A stretch of DNA of 64,000 bases from Caldicoprobacter oshimai DSM 21659 (GCA_000526435.1 JAGB01000001.1:1-64000); one strand, 5' to 3'. Shown: positions 15,236-24,289, counted from the stretch's first letter. Program-made: numbers and translations. The notes: generated by a model from the letters alone, not told the origin.

Positions 15236-15406
15236 ATGAGTACTAAAGAAGTGAATATTATTAACTTTGGTTGTTCTGCTGTTGTTTTGGTTGGTTGGGT
15301 GTATCCCCGGGGATGGAACGCATACGTCAGACAAGCCTGCGGAGTTTTTCTGGGGAATCTAGCACGGCTGGCTTGCTCCGTTATCCTTGATAATAGGCTT
15401 TTTTGA
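15236..15406 (+). CDS. Small ORF of doubtful status
   Basis: 56 codons from an ATG at 15236 with GAGGTGAGAA upstream. The N-terminal half is hydrophobic (INFGCSAVVLVGWVY) and the rest is Arg/Cys-rich with no match I recognise. It sits between the carboxypeptidase-regulatory-like protein and a broken tnpB, so it may be a remnant or a transposon tail. Good ribosome binding site, otherwise weak support. The flanks 15076-15235 and 15407-15488 show nothing else. Confidence 0.3.
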   Translation: MSTKEVNIINFGCSAVVLVGWVYPRGWNAYVRQACGVFLGNLARLACSVILDNRLF

Positions 15407-15488
15407 CAGAAGCATTAGGATTTATGAGGTGAACAACAGCGGCTGATTTTACGATTTAGGGTTTTATCAACAAATATGCAAGAAGACC

Positions 15489-15506
15489 CCATCTTCTGCA
15501 AGATGG
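15489..15506 (+). repeat. IS200/IS605-type left-end hairpin
   Basis: CCATCTT and AAGATGG pair around CTGC, 48 bp before the tnpB fragment. A short imperfect palindrome next to the end is the feature that IS200/IS605 transposases recognise. Confidence 0.55.
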
Positions 15507-15553
15507 AGATGAATTGCTAAAAATGTGATAAAATATCCTCAGAGTGATGGCTA

Positions 15554-16018
15554 ATGTACAAAACCCAGAAAAATCATATAAGATGCGATAAGCAAACATA
15601 TAAGCTATTGAGGGAGTTGTGTCATCTTTCTCAAAATCTGTATAACTACAGCCTCTACCTTGTTAGAAGATACTTTTTCGAGAATGGTAAACGACTAAGA
15701 TATGAGAGGGTATATCATCTCGTAAAGGAAAACGAGAACTACAAATTGCTCCCATCACAGGTTGCACAGCAGACGGTACAAGCTGTAGATGAAGCATTTA
15801 AATCCTTTCTTGGATTGCTGGCCGCAAAGAAGGGAGGAAACTCTGTTAACAAAGTTTCAATACCCCCGGTATTTGCCCAAGGATGGAATGTTCCTTCTCA
15901 TATTTCCAAAGGACCAGTTCAAGATAACAGGGGATAAAGTGAGGTTAAGCCTTGGTAGAGGTTTTTGCAAAAAGTATGGAGTAAGATACCTGTACTTTGG
16001 CCTTCCTGCCACAGTAGA
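15554..16018 (+). pseudogene. tnpB: tnpB (IS200/IS605 family), frameshifted and truncated
   Basis: The first frame gives a TnpB N-terminus (MYKTQKNHIRCDKQTYKLL...LPSQVAQQTVQAVDEAFKSF) and then leaves frame near a run of five C at 15862-15866. From there another frame continues the family sequence YPRYLPKDGMFLLIFPKDQF and KVRLSLGRGFCKKYGVRYLYF. One extra C explains the shift. The gene stops being TnpB after LPATVE, near 16018, where an IS256-family end begins, so the whole RuvC nuclease part is gone. Confidence 0.88.
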
Positions 16019-16024
16019 GAGTTG

Positions 16025-16243
16025 TCAAGAATTTTGTGTCTGATTAAGGTAACGTAACTGGAAAATTTGTTGTATTTCATAAATGTGAGCATTTATCATT
16101 GGTACCGCTTTTTTCCATTTTGTTCGCCTTAACTTCTCCCTCTGTAAATATATGTTGATTTCCAATACTTCAACAGAGTTAAAGTAACCACCCGACTTTA
16201 TGCGAATTTTTTCAATCAGGCTATTGATACTCTCTACACTGTA
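16025..16243 (-). pseudogene. C-terminal fragment of an IS256/mutator-family transposase
   Basis: Read on the minus strand from 16243, 72 codons give SVESINSLIEKIRIKSGGYF, a region typical of the C-terminus of mutator transposases, then INIYLQREKLRRTKWKKAVP and IYEIQQIFQLRYLNQ and a stop. The conserved catalytic domain upstream is missing. The end of the element, GTTGTCAAGAATTTTGTGTC (16021-16040), looks like its terminal repeat and abuts the broken tnpB, so the element had landed in that gene. Confidence 0.82.
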
Positions 16244-16490
16244 TGAAGGGGGAAGAGTATGAAAACACCAAGAAATATAAGTTTTACGAATAGCAAAAAG
16301 GTTCTGGTTTTGATTATTGTTTTAGCTGGTATAGGGGCATTTCTATATTTTGAAAACAACTTTATAACAATTACAAGAATTCTGCAGAAAGCCTCGTCCT
16401 TGTAGGGCGGGGATGAATGCAAGGGTTGAAACTGAGAACCAAGTATGATATAATTAAACCAAATCTTGGAATTAAGAAGGTTGGTTTAGA

Positions 16491-16901
16491 ATGAATACCT
16501 ACAAATCCACACGACATGCTAAATTCCTAATCAACTACCACTTTGTTTGGATACCAAAGTACAGAAAAGACTTTTTAAAAGGCCCTGAAGTAAAAAATAC
16601 AGTTGAAGAAACAATCAGGGAACTATCCAAGACATACAAGTTTGATATTTTAGCACTTGAAATAATGCCTGACCATATTCATCTATTTATTTCTGCACTT
16701 CCAAGGTATTCTCCAAGCGAACTTATTAATGTTATAAAGGGCGCTACTGGCAGGAAGATAGGGCAAAAGTTTCCCCAGTACAAACAAAGAGATTCTGTCT
16801 GGACAAGAGCATACTTTGTGGCAACTGCAGGTAATGTATCTGCCGAAACCATCAAGAAGTATATAGAGAGCCAATGGAAGAAGGTAGAAAAGGATGGATA
16901 A
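16491..16901 (+). CDS. tnpA: Y1 transposase TnpA of IS200/IS605 copy 1
   Basis: 136 residues, the usual length. It contains the HUH motif in MPDHIHLFISA (about 60-70) and the catalytic Tyr in AETIKKYIESQ near residue 127. It cuts and rejoins single-stranded DNA at the hairpin ends. The stop overlaps the tnpB start by 8 bp, implying coupled translation. Copy 2 differs by one residue (Gly31 here, Asp in copy 2). Confidence 0.95.
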   Translation: MNTYKSTRHAKFLINYHFVWIPKYRKDFLKGPEVKNTVEETIRELSKTYKFDILALEIMPDHIHLFISALPRYSPSELINVIKGATGRKIGQKFPQYKQRDSVWTRAYFVATAGNVSAETIKKYIESQWKKVEKDG

Positions 16902-18126
16902 GACATATATTTTGTCAGTTCCAGAAGAATATCAAGGTTTAGCGAGAGAAATTTCAATGGTATCTGGTAAAATCTACTCTAAAGCAGTAAATTTTTTTAA
17001 AAGGATACAAACAAAAGGGATAAATGTTTCGAGAAAGACATTTGACCAGTATATGGAATGGTGGCTGCATCAAAAGAGTTTTAAACTTCACAGTCAAAGC
17101 AAACAGGCAGCATACCAGCAGTTTTGGACTGCATATCAGGCATATCTGAAAAGATTACAAAAGGCAAAGGAGAAAGGCCAAGATACATCCAAGATAAGAC
17201 CACCATTCAGGAACAAGAAGTATAATAAAGTGGTTTTTAAGAAAAGCGCAATTCATTTTAAAGATGGAGACTTGATTTTGTCAAATGGGAAGGAACAAGC
17301 ACCAATGGTTATAAAAGGGTGTTGTTTAAAAGGTGCTCCCAAGTATGCAGAGCTGATTTTCCATCAAGACAAGAAGAAATATTATCTTCACATTGTGGTT
17401 GAAGTAGAAGAAGGAAAAATTGAGAATACCGCAGGAGTGATGGCAATAGATCTTGGAGTAATACATCCGATGGTTTGTTTTGATGGCAGAGAAGTTTTAA
17501 TCTATAATGGTGGTATTCTGAACTCAAAGATAAGATACCGCAATAAAAAACTTGGAGAATTTCAGCAAAAACTATCTAAGTGTCAGAAAGATTCAAGAAA
17601 ATTCAAAGAGCTTTTGAGAGCAAAGAGGGAAGTATTGAGAAGAGTTAACAATCAAATTAGAGATGTGTTGGAAAAATACACATCTTATTTGGTGGGGTAT
17701 TGTATTAAAAATGGTATAGGGACAATTGTATTAGGTGATTTGAAGGGTATAAGGAATGGGGCAAGACATGGGAAAGTACCGAATCAAAAAATCCATCAAT
17801 GGATGTTTAGAAGAGTAGCAAGAAGGATAGAAGAGAAAGCCGAGTTTGTGGGGATAGAAGTCAAATTTATAAAAGAAAATGGGACATCACAGAGTTGTCC
17901 TGTGTGTGGTAGCAAAAACAAGCCAGAAAACAGGAACTATGAATGCAAAAGCTGTGGTTTTAGATATCACAGGGATGGAGTGGGAGCGATAAACATATAC
18001 AGAAAGTATACAGGCTCTTTAAGCCTGGTAGTAGGGCTATTGGCTTGCCCCACAGGTGTGAGGTACACACCACACCTGTGTTGCCCTATTGAGTGGAATA
18101 TCCACCCAGTAGGGAAGACGGCCTGA
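16894..18126 (+). CDS. tnpB: TnpB RNA-guided nuclease of IS200/IS605 copy 1
   Basis: 410 residues. RuvC-like motifs are intact: AIDLGVIHPMVCF (first Asp), VLGDLKGI (second acidic region), and HRDGVGAINIY (last Asp). A four-Cys zinc ribbon CPVCGSKNKPENRNYECKSC lies between. TnpB proteins of this family are guided by an RNA made from their own 3' end plus the sequence beyond the element. The tail after YRKYTGSL is unconserved and overlaps the predicted guide-RNA region. Confidence 0.94.
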   Translation: MDKTYILSVPEEYQGLAREISMVSGKIYSKAVNFFKRIQTKGINVSRKTFDQYMEWWLHQKSFKLHSQSKQAAYQQFWTAYQAYLKRLQKAKEKGQDTSKIRPPFRNKKYNKVVFKKSAIHFKDGDLILSNGKEQAPMVIKGCCLKGAPKYAELIFHQDKKKYYLHIVVEVEEGKIENTAGVMAIDLGVIHPMVCFDGREVLIYNGGILNSKIRYRNKKLGEFQQKLSKCQKDSRKFKELLRAKREVLRRVNNQIRDVLEKYTSYLVGYCIKNGIGTIVLGDLKGIRNGARHGKVPNQKIHQWMFRRVARRIEEKAEFVGIEVKFIKENGTSQSCPVCGSKNKPENRNYECKSCGFRYHRDGVGAINIYRKYTGSLSLVVGLLACPTGVRYTPHLCCPIEWNIHPVGKTA

Positions 18127-18197
18127 AATTCGGAGCTGTCAAGAATCCTCGCCCCTTCCAGGGCGGGGAGAAGTCAAAGGTGATTTGGTGGATAGCA
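17980..18197 (+). ncRNA. Predicted omega (guide) RNA of copy 1
   Basis: By analogy with characterised TnpB systems, the guide RNA covers the tnpB 3' end and right-end hairpin (18148-18170) and carries as guide the bases beyond the element, here AGGTGATTTGGTGGATAGCA (18178-18197). The left boundary is approximate. Placement is inference from the family; only the hairpin and element end are visible. Confidence 0.4.
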
Positions 18198-18904
18198 GGT
18201 ATTATGATGTCGAGCCAGGGTTGGAATTGATGAAACAGAGCGTGAAAATTGCTCCAACGTATTTCGTGACTGGCAACCATGAATGGTGGTCAGGTGAGTT
18301 TAATGCTCTGGAAAAAGCGTTAAACGAAAACGGTATCCATGTTTTGCGAAATACATATGCCAGAATAACGAAGGGTGGAGATGAGATCTATATTATAGGG
18401 ATAGATGACCCTGCATCACAGGCAATATATGGAGAAGCAATGACGACCGAGAAAAAAATTATACAGGCATTAAAAAGAATTAAAAAATTTGATGCGTTTA
18501 AAATTCTCTTAGCCCATAGGCCTGAGCTGTTTCCTCTATACAGCAGCTATGGATTTGATTTGGTTCTATCCGGACATGCTCACGGCGGACAGGTGAGGCT
18601 TCCCTTTATAGGAGGATTGGTTGCCCCCAATCAAGGGTTGTTTCCAGAATATACATCTGGAGAATATAAAAGAGGAAACAGCACTATGATTGTCAGCCGG
18701 GGACTTGGAAATAGTATTATTCCCCAAAGGCTTTTCAACCGTCCGGAAGTTATTGTTTTGACGCTATTGAGGAAGAAATGATCCAAATACTGCAAGTATC
18801 TGCTCTTATTTGGTCAAAATATTTATAAAGAAGCAGCGGGAAGCTAAATCGTATATGGCGGCTTAGAGCTTTGCAAGGTTGAAAGTGTTATCTAAAATGA
18901 GCAC

Positions 18905-18934
18905 TTGACAAAAGCTGTAATGTATCTATATAAT
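18905..18934 (+). promoter_or_regulatory. Promoter of yceD-rpmF
   Basis: TTGACA (18905-18910) and TATAAT (18929-18934), both consensus, with an 18-bp spacer, 30 bp upstream of the yceD start. Confidence 0.85.
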
Positions 18935-18963
18935 AAGAGTCGATTGTAAATGGGGTGATAAAA

Positions 18964-19497
18964 TTGGTTATCGACGTATCGGATATTCTGAAGGAAAAAG
19001 GCTCCTCAAAAGAATTTAGCGGGAGCCAACCCCTGGAAGATATCATATATCAGGGAGAAAGGATAGGCTTGTTGGGGCCGGTTAGCGTATCAGGCCACAT
19101 AACGAATACCGGCAAGTTGCTGGTGCTCGATGCCGACGCCGTGGCTAAGTTGTCGCTGCAGTGTGCCAGGTGCACCAAACGCTACGACAAAGAATTGGAG
19201 TTTAGTTTTACTGCCAGGTTGAGCAAGGTGGGTGACCCAGAGGACCCGGATATTTTTCTTTATGAGGGCGAGGTAGTGGACTTGAAGGATATAATCCTTG
19301 AATTCTTGCTGCTTGAATTGCCCATGCGCAGGCAATGCAGTGAGGAATGCAAGGGATTATGTCCATATTGTGGTCGTGATTTAAATATAGAGCAGTGTCA
19401 GTGTGAAGAGAATGTAGAGCATCAAGAAGAACGCGTGGTAGATCCGCGCCTTCTGGCTCTGAAAAAAGCACTATTTGCCAATGGTGAGGAGGTGTAA
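18964..19497 (+). CDS. yceD: YceD/DUF177 family protein linked to L32 and 23S rRNA
   Basis: 177 residues from a TTG at 18964, five bases after GGGGTGAT; a GTG at 18955 in the same frame is the alternative but has no clear site. Cysteines occur as CARC (mid-protein) and as ECKGLCPYCGRDLN near residue 138, the DUF177 hallmark. In bacteria this gene nearly always precedes rpmF and is implicated in 23S rRNA synthesis or accumulation. It is separated from rpmF by two bases, and both share the consensus promoter. Confidence 0.88.
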   Translation: MVIDVSDILKEKGSSKEFSGSQPLEDIIYQGERIGLLGPVSVSGHITNTGKLLVLDADAVAKLSLQCARCTKRYDKELEFSFTARLSKVGDPEDPDIFLYEGEVVDLKDIILEFLLLELPMRRQCSEECKGLCPYCGRDLNIEQCQCEENVEHQEERVVDPRLLALKKALFANGEEV

Positions 19498-19499
19498 GG

Positions 19500-19694
19500 A
19501 TGGCTGTACCTAAGAGAAAGACCTCGAGAGCAAGAAGGGACAAGAGGAGGGCTCACTGGAAAGTTACATTGCCCAGCATTGTGACGTGTCCACAGTGCGG
19601 AGAAGCTAAGCTCTCGCATAGGGCCTGCAGGCATTGTGGGTATTACAAGCGCAGACAGGTTATTGACGTCGAAGAAGGATCTGCCCAGCAGTAA
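19500..19694 (+). CDS. rpmF: Ribosomal protein bL32
   Basis: 64 residues starting MAVPKRKTSRARRDKRRAHW, the bL32 signature, with a zinc ribbon CPQCGEAKLSHRACRHCG, so this is the zinc-binding (C+) form. ATG overlaps the end of a GAGGAGGTGTAAGG site shared with the yceD stop. In many Clostridia fapR-plsX follow at once; here they are 7 kb away. Confidence 0.97.
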   Translation: MAVPKRKTSRARRDKRRAHWKVTLPSIVTCPQCGEAKLSHRACRHCGYYKRRQVIDVEEGSAQQ

Positions 19695-19714
19695 GGGCAG
19701 TTCTTCTGTTTTTG
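19681..19714 (+). terminator. Terminator overlapping the rpmF stop
   Basis: CTGCCC (19681-19686) and GGGCAG (19695-19700) pair around the stop codon and are followed by TTCTTCTGTTTTT. Confidence 0.65.
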
Positions 19715-19969
19715 GCGCTAAAAATTGCTTACTTAGAAACGCCTTCTATTATTTGTTGCCAATATTTCTGGTGTTGTTTGGTTCTAGTGATGTTTTTTGT
19801 TTGGGAGTAATATTTTTCTGCTCCTAGTTGTAATATTTCCTTTGGACAGCTGTTGTTCTTTGGTACTGATGCCATCTGAGCAGCTGCTGTTTTTCTAGCA
19901 TAGTATAGCCATTGTATGCTATAATATCCTCAGGTGTTAAAAAATAGACTAAGATGGAGGGGTATATAG

Positions 19970-21754
19970 GTGGAGACCTTGAGAAACAGAAACGAGATCG
20001 ATGAGAAGTATAAATGGAGGCTGGAGGACATATATGAGAACGAGGAGCTGTGGGAGGAAGATTATAAGAGCACAAAGCAGCTGCTTGAGGAGATTGCCGG
20101 TTTTAAAGGCAAGATAAATACCGCTGAGAATCTGCTTAAAGTGCTGAAGTTGAACGACCAGATAGGCATGAAAATTGAAAAGATATTTGCATATGCCCGG
20201 ATGCGAAGGGATGAGGATAACACCAATCCCAGGTATCAGGCTTTGACCGACAGGGCAATGCAGCTTAGCATCGAAGCTTCCAGCGCCACATCCTTTATAG
20301 CACCCGAGATTTTGTCCATAGATGAGGGCAAACTGAGGGCTATGATTGAAAAGCTGGAGGAGCTAAAGGTTTATCGGCAGTACTTGGATAACCTGCTGAG
20401 ATATAAGTCCCATGTCCTTTCACCGGAAGAGGAAAGGATACTGGCCGAGACCCAAACGATGGCCCAATCAATTTCCAACATATACACCATGTTAAACAAC
20501 GCCGATTTGAGGTTCCCATCTATCAAGGATGAGCAGGGCAATGAGGTGGAGCTCACCCACGGCAACTTCATAAGCTTTATGCAGAGCGGCAACAGGGATG
20601 TGAGAAGATCAGCATTCAACGCCATGTACGATACTTACAAAAAATACATAAACACTTTTGCCGCCACCATGGCAGGCAACGTCAAAAAGGATGTCTTTTA
20701 TGCCAGCATCAGGAAATACAATTCGTCGCTGGAGGCTTCCCTGTTTGACGACAACGTGGATGTCAGCGTGTATGATAACCTCATAGACACGGTGCACAAG
20801 AGGCTGGAAGCGCTGCACAGGTATGTCGGCATAAAGAAGCGGCTTTTGGGGCTGGACGAGATGCACATGTACGACCTCTATGTTCCACTGATACAGGAGT
20901 ATGACAGGAGGTTTACTTACGAGGAAGCGGTGGACCTGGTGCTGGAAGGTTTAAAACCATTGGGGGATGAGTACATAAGCCTGCTCAAAGAGGGCTTCTC
21001 TTCTCGTTGGATTGATGTTTATGAAAACAGAGGAAAGACGTCGGGGGCTTATTCATGGGGAGCATATGGAGTACATCCTTATGTGCTACTGAATTTCCAG
21101 GGCAATCTCAATGACGTATTCACCATTGCCCACGAGATGGGGCACGCCCTTCACACTTACTATTCAAATTCGGCACAGCCTTATGTGTACGCGGATTATA
21201 GGATTATCCTGGCCGAGGTTGCTTCCACCTGCAATGAGGCCATACTCATAGACTATCTTTTGAAGAATACCAGCGATGAGAAGGAGAAGCTATACCTGTT
21301 GAATCACTTCCTTGAAGAATTCAGGACCACTGTGTTCAGACAGGTGATGTTTGCCGAATTCGAAAAGATAATCCATGAGATGGCCGAAAGAGGGGAAGCA
21401 CTCACGGCTGAGGCGCTCAGCAAAAAGTATTATGAGCTGAATAAGCTGTATTACGGCGATGAAATCGTAGTGGATGAGGGCATAAGCTACGAATGGGCCA
21501 GGATTCCTCATTTCTACAGGAACTTTTACGTATATAAGTACGCGACCGGTTTTTCGGCCGCGATAGCCATTTCGCAGATGATAATGAATGAAGGCGAGGC
21601 GGCCGTAGAGAGGTACAAGGAGTTCCTAAAGAGCGGAAGTTCTGATTATCCTCTGAACATCTTGAAAAAAGCCGGTGTGGACCTCACGGTTCCAAAGCCT
21701 ATTGACGACGCGCTGGATGTATTTGAAAAGCTGCTTGACGAGTTTGAAAAATGA
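19970..21754 (+). CDS. pepF: Oligoendopeptidase F (M3 family zinc peptidase)
   Basis: 594 residues, the usual length for PepF. The catalytic zinc site is FTIAHEMGHALHTYYSN with the HExxH near residue 386, and the third ligand Glu in ILAEVASTCNEA about 25 residues on. N-terminal helical domain is intact. GTG start at 19970 behind GGAGGGG. It degrades oligopeptides in the cytoplasm. It is monocistronic and lies between rpmF and transposon DNA. Confidence 0.95.
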   Translation: METLRNRNEIDEKYKWRLEDIYENEELWEEDYKSTKQLLEEIAGFKGKINTAENLLKVLKLNDQIGMKIEKIFAYARMRRDEDNTNPRYQALTDRAMQLSIEASSATSFIAPEILSIDEGKLRAMIEKLEELKVYRQYLDNLLRYKSHVLSPEEERILAETQTMAQSISNIYTMLNNADLRFPSIKDEQGNEVELTHGNFISFMQSGNRDVRRSAFNAMYDTYKKYINTFAATMAGNVKKDVFYASIRKYNSSLEASLFDDNVDVSVYDNLIDTVHKRLEALHRYVGIKKRLLGLDEMHMYDLYVPLIQEYDRRFTYEEAVDLVLEGLKPLGDEYISLLKEGFSSRWIDVYENRGKTSGAYSWGAYGVHPYVLLNFQGNLNDVFTIAHEMGHALHTYYSNSAQPYVYADYRIILAEVASTCNEAILIDYLLKNTSDEKEKLYLLNHFLEEFRTTVFRQVMFAEFEKIIHEMAERGEALTAEALSKKYYELNKLYYGDEIVVDEGISYEWARIPHFYRNFYVYKYATGFSAAIAISQMIMNEGEAAVERYKEFLKSGSSDYPLNILKKAGVDLTVPKPIDDALDVFEKLLDEFEK

Positions 21755-22027
21755 GGTAAGGAATCGATAAGTTGAAAAAGGGTGATAACTAACTTGGTAG
21801 TAATAGTCTGAATGAATTGGGGGTATGCTGAGCAATACGTACGGTGGTGTTAGTGATGATATTATTGGGTCCACCGCTGAGGCTTGTCCGTATTGACCTG
21901 ATGGTAGGCATCATTGTCAGTCAGGGATCTCTTACTATAAACGTTATAAACAGTATCAACACTTACATTATATTTACGATTTGTGCGTCAGTTTAGAAAA
22001 TGGGGGGAGTGCGAGGGGGCAGTAATC

Positions 22028-23441
22028 CCCCTCAATTTATTGAGGGGATACACGGACTCCCTCGCCCTGTTGTTTACATCATCTTACCTATGTGATACCA
22101 TAATGGTATGAAGAGAGAAACGTGGAAATCCACTGGAACAGCGGTACATCGAAGCCCAGAAAACAAGAGAAAGAGGAGAATGAGTGCCTCTAATTACTCT
22201 CAAGGCGCAAATCCATGCAGATTCTCAGACTGAAGCTATCCTCAAAGACGCCATGTGGTGTGCCGCTAAGGTATACAACGGCCTTCTGTGGCATCTACGA
22301 AAAGAATACGAAGAAACAGGGAAGGTAAATATTTCTCGGAAGAACCTCAACCGCATCTTAAAAGAGCTTCCCAGGGCTAAGGGCTATTATTCAATGTCCG
22401 TGCAGCTTACGAGAGATGAAGTGCGAGAAGCATATAAGTCTTTCTTCACACTAAAGAAAAAGGGGCTTGTACAGCATAAGGCTCCCGGTTTCCGCCGTAA
22501 GGGCTATCTTTCACCGCTCAAGTACGTGCAGAGCGGCTTCAAAGTAGAAGGGGACAAAGTCACATTGAGTCTGGGCACCAGCCGGGGAGACGGCGTGAAA
22601 CAGGTCTCTTTTCGCATATCTCACCGTCCTGATATTGAATATGAGCGGGTGCGGGAACTTTCCATCGCCTACGATAAGTTTTCCGGGCGAGTAGAAGCCC
22701 GTCTGGTGGTGGAAGTTAAGGCTTGTGAGAACAGTGGGGCGGGGAAAGCGGCGGTAGACCTTGGCGAAACTATACTCATGGCCTGTGCCTTTGATGATGG
22801 TAGTGTAATACTCTATTCTGGCAGGTTTATCAAATGTATAAGGCGGTACTGGCAGAAGGTGCGAGCCAACCTCAAACAGAATTCCCGTAGATGGAAACAG
22901 ATAGCACACCGTGAGAAGAAACAGATAGAACACTTGTTACACATAACTACATCTCACTTTATAGAGGAGTGTGTGAGGCGTGGTGTGAAAGAAATAGTAA
23001 TAGGGAATCTTAATGGAATCCGAGAGAACATTGACTATGGAGAACAGTTAAACCAGCGTCTGCACGTTTGGCCATATCGTAAGTTGATTAATATGCTCAA
23101 GTATAAGGGTGAGCTTGCGGGGATTCTGGTACTTGATAATGTAGATGAAGGAAGTACGTCTATTACCTGTCACGCCTGTGGGGAAATTATGGCTTCCAAC
23201 AGGAGACACCGAGGGTTGTATGTATGTTCTTGCGGTTGGAAGGCACAGGCGGATGTAAATGGTGCCCTGAATATTTACGAGAGAGCGTATAAGGTATCTC
23301 CCGTGAAGGGGAGTAGTGGCCGAGTGGCGCGGCCCGTGGCTGTGTCGTTCTTATTGGGGTGGCACGGTGTCACTGAACCGAAGCGCAAGGATAAACTTTT
23401 GCGTACATCCGCTTGAGGATGCCCCTCAATTTATTGAGGGG
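22028..23441 (+). mobile_element. Solo-tnpB element (IS1341-like, IS200/IS605 group)
   Basis: The identical 20-base palindrome CCCCTCAATTTATTGAGGGG stands before (22028-22047) and after (23422-23441) a single tnpB with no tnpA. The coordinates given are the hairpins, a minimum; the true ends lie some bases outside and cannot be fixed from one copy. The right end runs into the 3' end of a minus-strand lipoprotein gene. Between pepF and this element (21755-22027) I see nothing else. Confidence 0.8.
22184..23416 (+). CDS. tnpB: TnpB-family RNA-guided nuclease (solo)
   Basis: 410 residues from a GTG at 22184 after GAGGAG. RuvC elements: AAVDLGETILMACAFDDG (Asp), IVIGNLNGIREN, and QADVNGALNIY (last Asp). 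The zinc ribbon is CHACGEIM...YVCSCGW. It is a different subgroup from the two IS copies: little identity apart from motifs. Without tnpA it would depend on a Y1 transposase from elsewhere, or be a captured nuclease. All visible motifs are intact. Confidence 0.9.
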   Translation: MPLITLKAQIHADSQTEAILKDAMWCAAKVYNGLLWHLRKEYEETGKVNISRKNLNRILKELPRAKGYYSMSVQLTRDEVREAYKSFFTLKKKGLVQHKAPGFRRKGYLSPLKYVQSGFKVEGDKVTLSLGTSRGDGVKQVSFRISHRPDIEYERVRELSIAYDKFSGRVEARLVVEVKACENSGAGKAAVDLGETILMACAFDDGSVILYSGRFIKCIRRYWQKVRANLKQNSRRWKQIAHREKKQIEHLLHITTSHFIEECVRRGVKEIVIGNLNGIRENIDYGEQLNQRLHVWPYRKLINMLKYKGELAGILVLDNVDEGSTSITCHACGEIMASNRRHRGLYVCSCGWKAQADVNGALNIYERAYKVSPVKGSSGRVARPVAVSFLLGWHGVTEPKRKDKLLRTSA

Positions 23442-23455
23442 AGGACGTCACAAAT

Positions 23456-24289
23456 TTAAAATTCTAATAACTTAAAGCTAAATCTGACACTATCATCTGA
23501 AGCGGGATGAAGAGTTATAAATAATGCTTTATAGGTTAAAGAATAGGATAAATTTAATCTAGATGAAGTATCGTCTGCATATGATACACATATTCTTTTA
23601 TCAGGAGTGGGTGTTGTTGGTTTTGCATTAAAATATGCATGTCCTTTTACGAAAGCTTTTCTGGCATAATATTTTGTTGTTTCCCATCCATATCCATCAT
23701 AATAGTATTTTGGTATGTTCCATCCATATCCATACAAAGTTGCAGTAGAAGGTCTTGATAAATCTTCTGTCATCTCCCAAGCATCACCTGGACTAACTTT
23801 ATACCACATTCTTAAATTGTATTTGCTTGGCACTAAATACCATCCTTCAGGTAATACAAAAGCAAAAGTATCGTTAGCTACCTTGTTTGGAACTTTCCAT
23901 TCGAATGTTGGATATATATGATATACTCCACTACTATCTTTGAATGATGTAACCGTCAAGGATAATTCAGAATGTGGTATAGCATTTGGACTTATATCAC
24001 CGTCATCTGTATTCGGGAAAGTAATTGTTTCCTCATTATATCCGCTAAAAATTAAATTTTTCGTAGTATCAATGGTTTCGTATATATAAGTTTTAAGCTG
24101 CTCATCTAAGGCTTTAACCATATCTAATGGCATGCCTGTTTCGAGCAAGAATTCATCAATTTCATTTATATTATAACTAGCAGGTTGTGTGCCATAATCA
24201 GGGTTTTTCTCTTTTACTGTTTTACATCCTGAGCCTAAAGTAGATATAATTAAGAGGCTTATTAATAAACATTTTACTAATTTTTTCAT
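23456..24289 (-). CDS. Lipoprotein, unrecognised
   Basis: 277 residues. The N-terminus MKKLVKCLLISLLIISTLGSGC is a lipoprotein signal with Cys at 22. GGAAGAAGG precedes the ATG. The exported part contains an Asp/Glu helix (INEIDEFLLETGMPLDMVKAL) and then a beta-rich domain with many aromatic residues (YGYGWNIPKYYYDGYGWE). No family recognised. The stop lies 14 bp outside the right hairpin of the solo-tnpB element, so its 3' end may be altered by that insertion; its upstream region is cut 86 bp before the start by IS copy 2, which may have taken its promoter. Confidence 0.7.
   Translation of the reverse strand: MKKLVKCLLISLLIISTLGSGCKTVKEKNPDYGTQPASYNINEIDEFLLETGMPLDMVKALDEQLKTYIYETIDTTKNLIFSGYNEETITFPNTDDGDISPNAIPHSELSLTVTSFKDSSGVYHIYPTFEWKVPNKVANDTFAFVLPEGWYLVPSKYNLRMWYKVSPGDAWEMTEDLSRPSTATLYGYGWNIPKYYYDGYGWETTKYYARKAFVKGHAYFNAKPTTPTPDKRICVSYADDTSSRLNLSYSLTYKALFITLHPASDDSVRFSFKLLEF

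Larger units (their letters stand above)
16375..18177 (+). mobile_element. IS200/IS605 element, copy 1 (tnpA + tnpB)
   Basis: 1803 bp. The left end follows TTAC (16371-16374) and starts AAGAATTCTGCAG; the right end finishes in TCAA (18174-18177). Both limits come from comparison with copy 2, identical in length. TTAC target and TCAA right cleavage are those of IS608-type elements (known family). Sub-terminal hairpins are CCTCGTCC/GGGCGGGG at the left and CCTCGCCC/GGGCGGGG at the right. Copy 1 differs from copy 2 by four bases as far as I can see (16582, 16763, 16775, 18109). Inserted in the metallophosphoesterase gene. Confidence 0.93.
16259..18781 (+). pseudogene. Metallophosphoesterase gene split by an IS200/IS605 element and missing its first metal motif
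   Basis: The 5' part (16259-16374) has a good start (AAGGGGGAAGAGT then ATG) and encodes a basic N-terminus, one transmembrane helix (VLVLIIVLAGIGAFLYF) and NNFITIT. The 3' part (18178-18781) encodes GDLVDSRYYDVEPGLEL, YFVTGNHEWWSG, LAHRPELF and SGHAHGGQVRLPF, the second, third and last motifs of YkuE/YaeI-type membrane phosphoesterases. Removing the 1803-bp element joins the halves in frame as ITITGDLVDS. Even then the first motif (DLHN type, about 60 residues) is lost, so the gene lacks key metal ligands. The deletion lies exactly at the element's left side. Confidence 0.85.
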
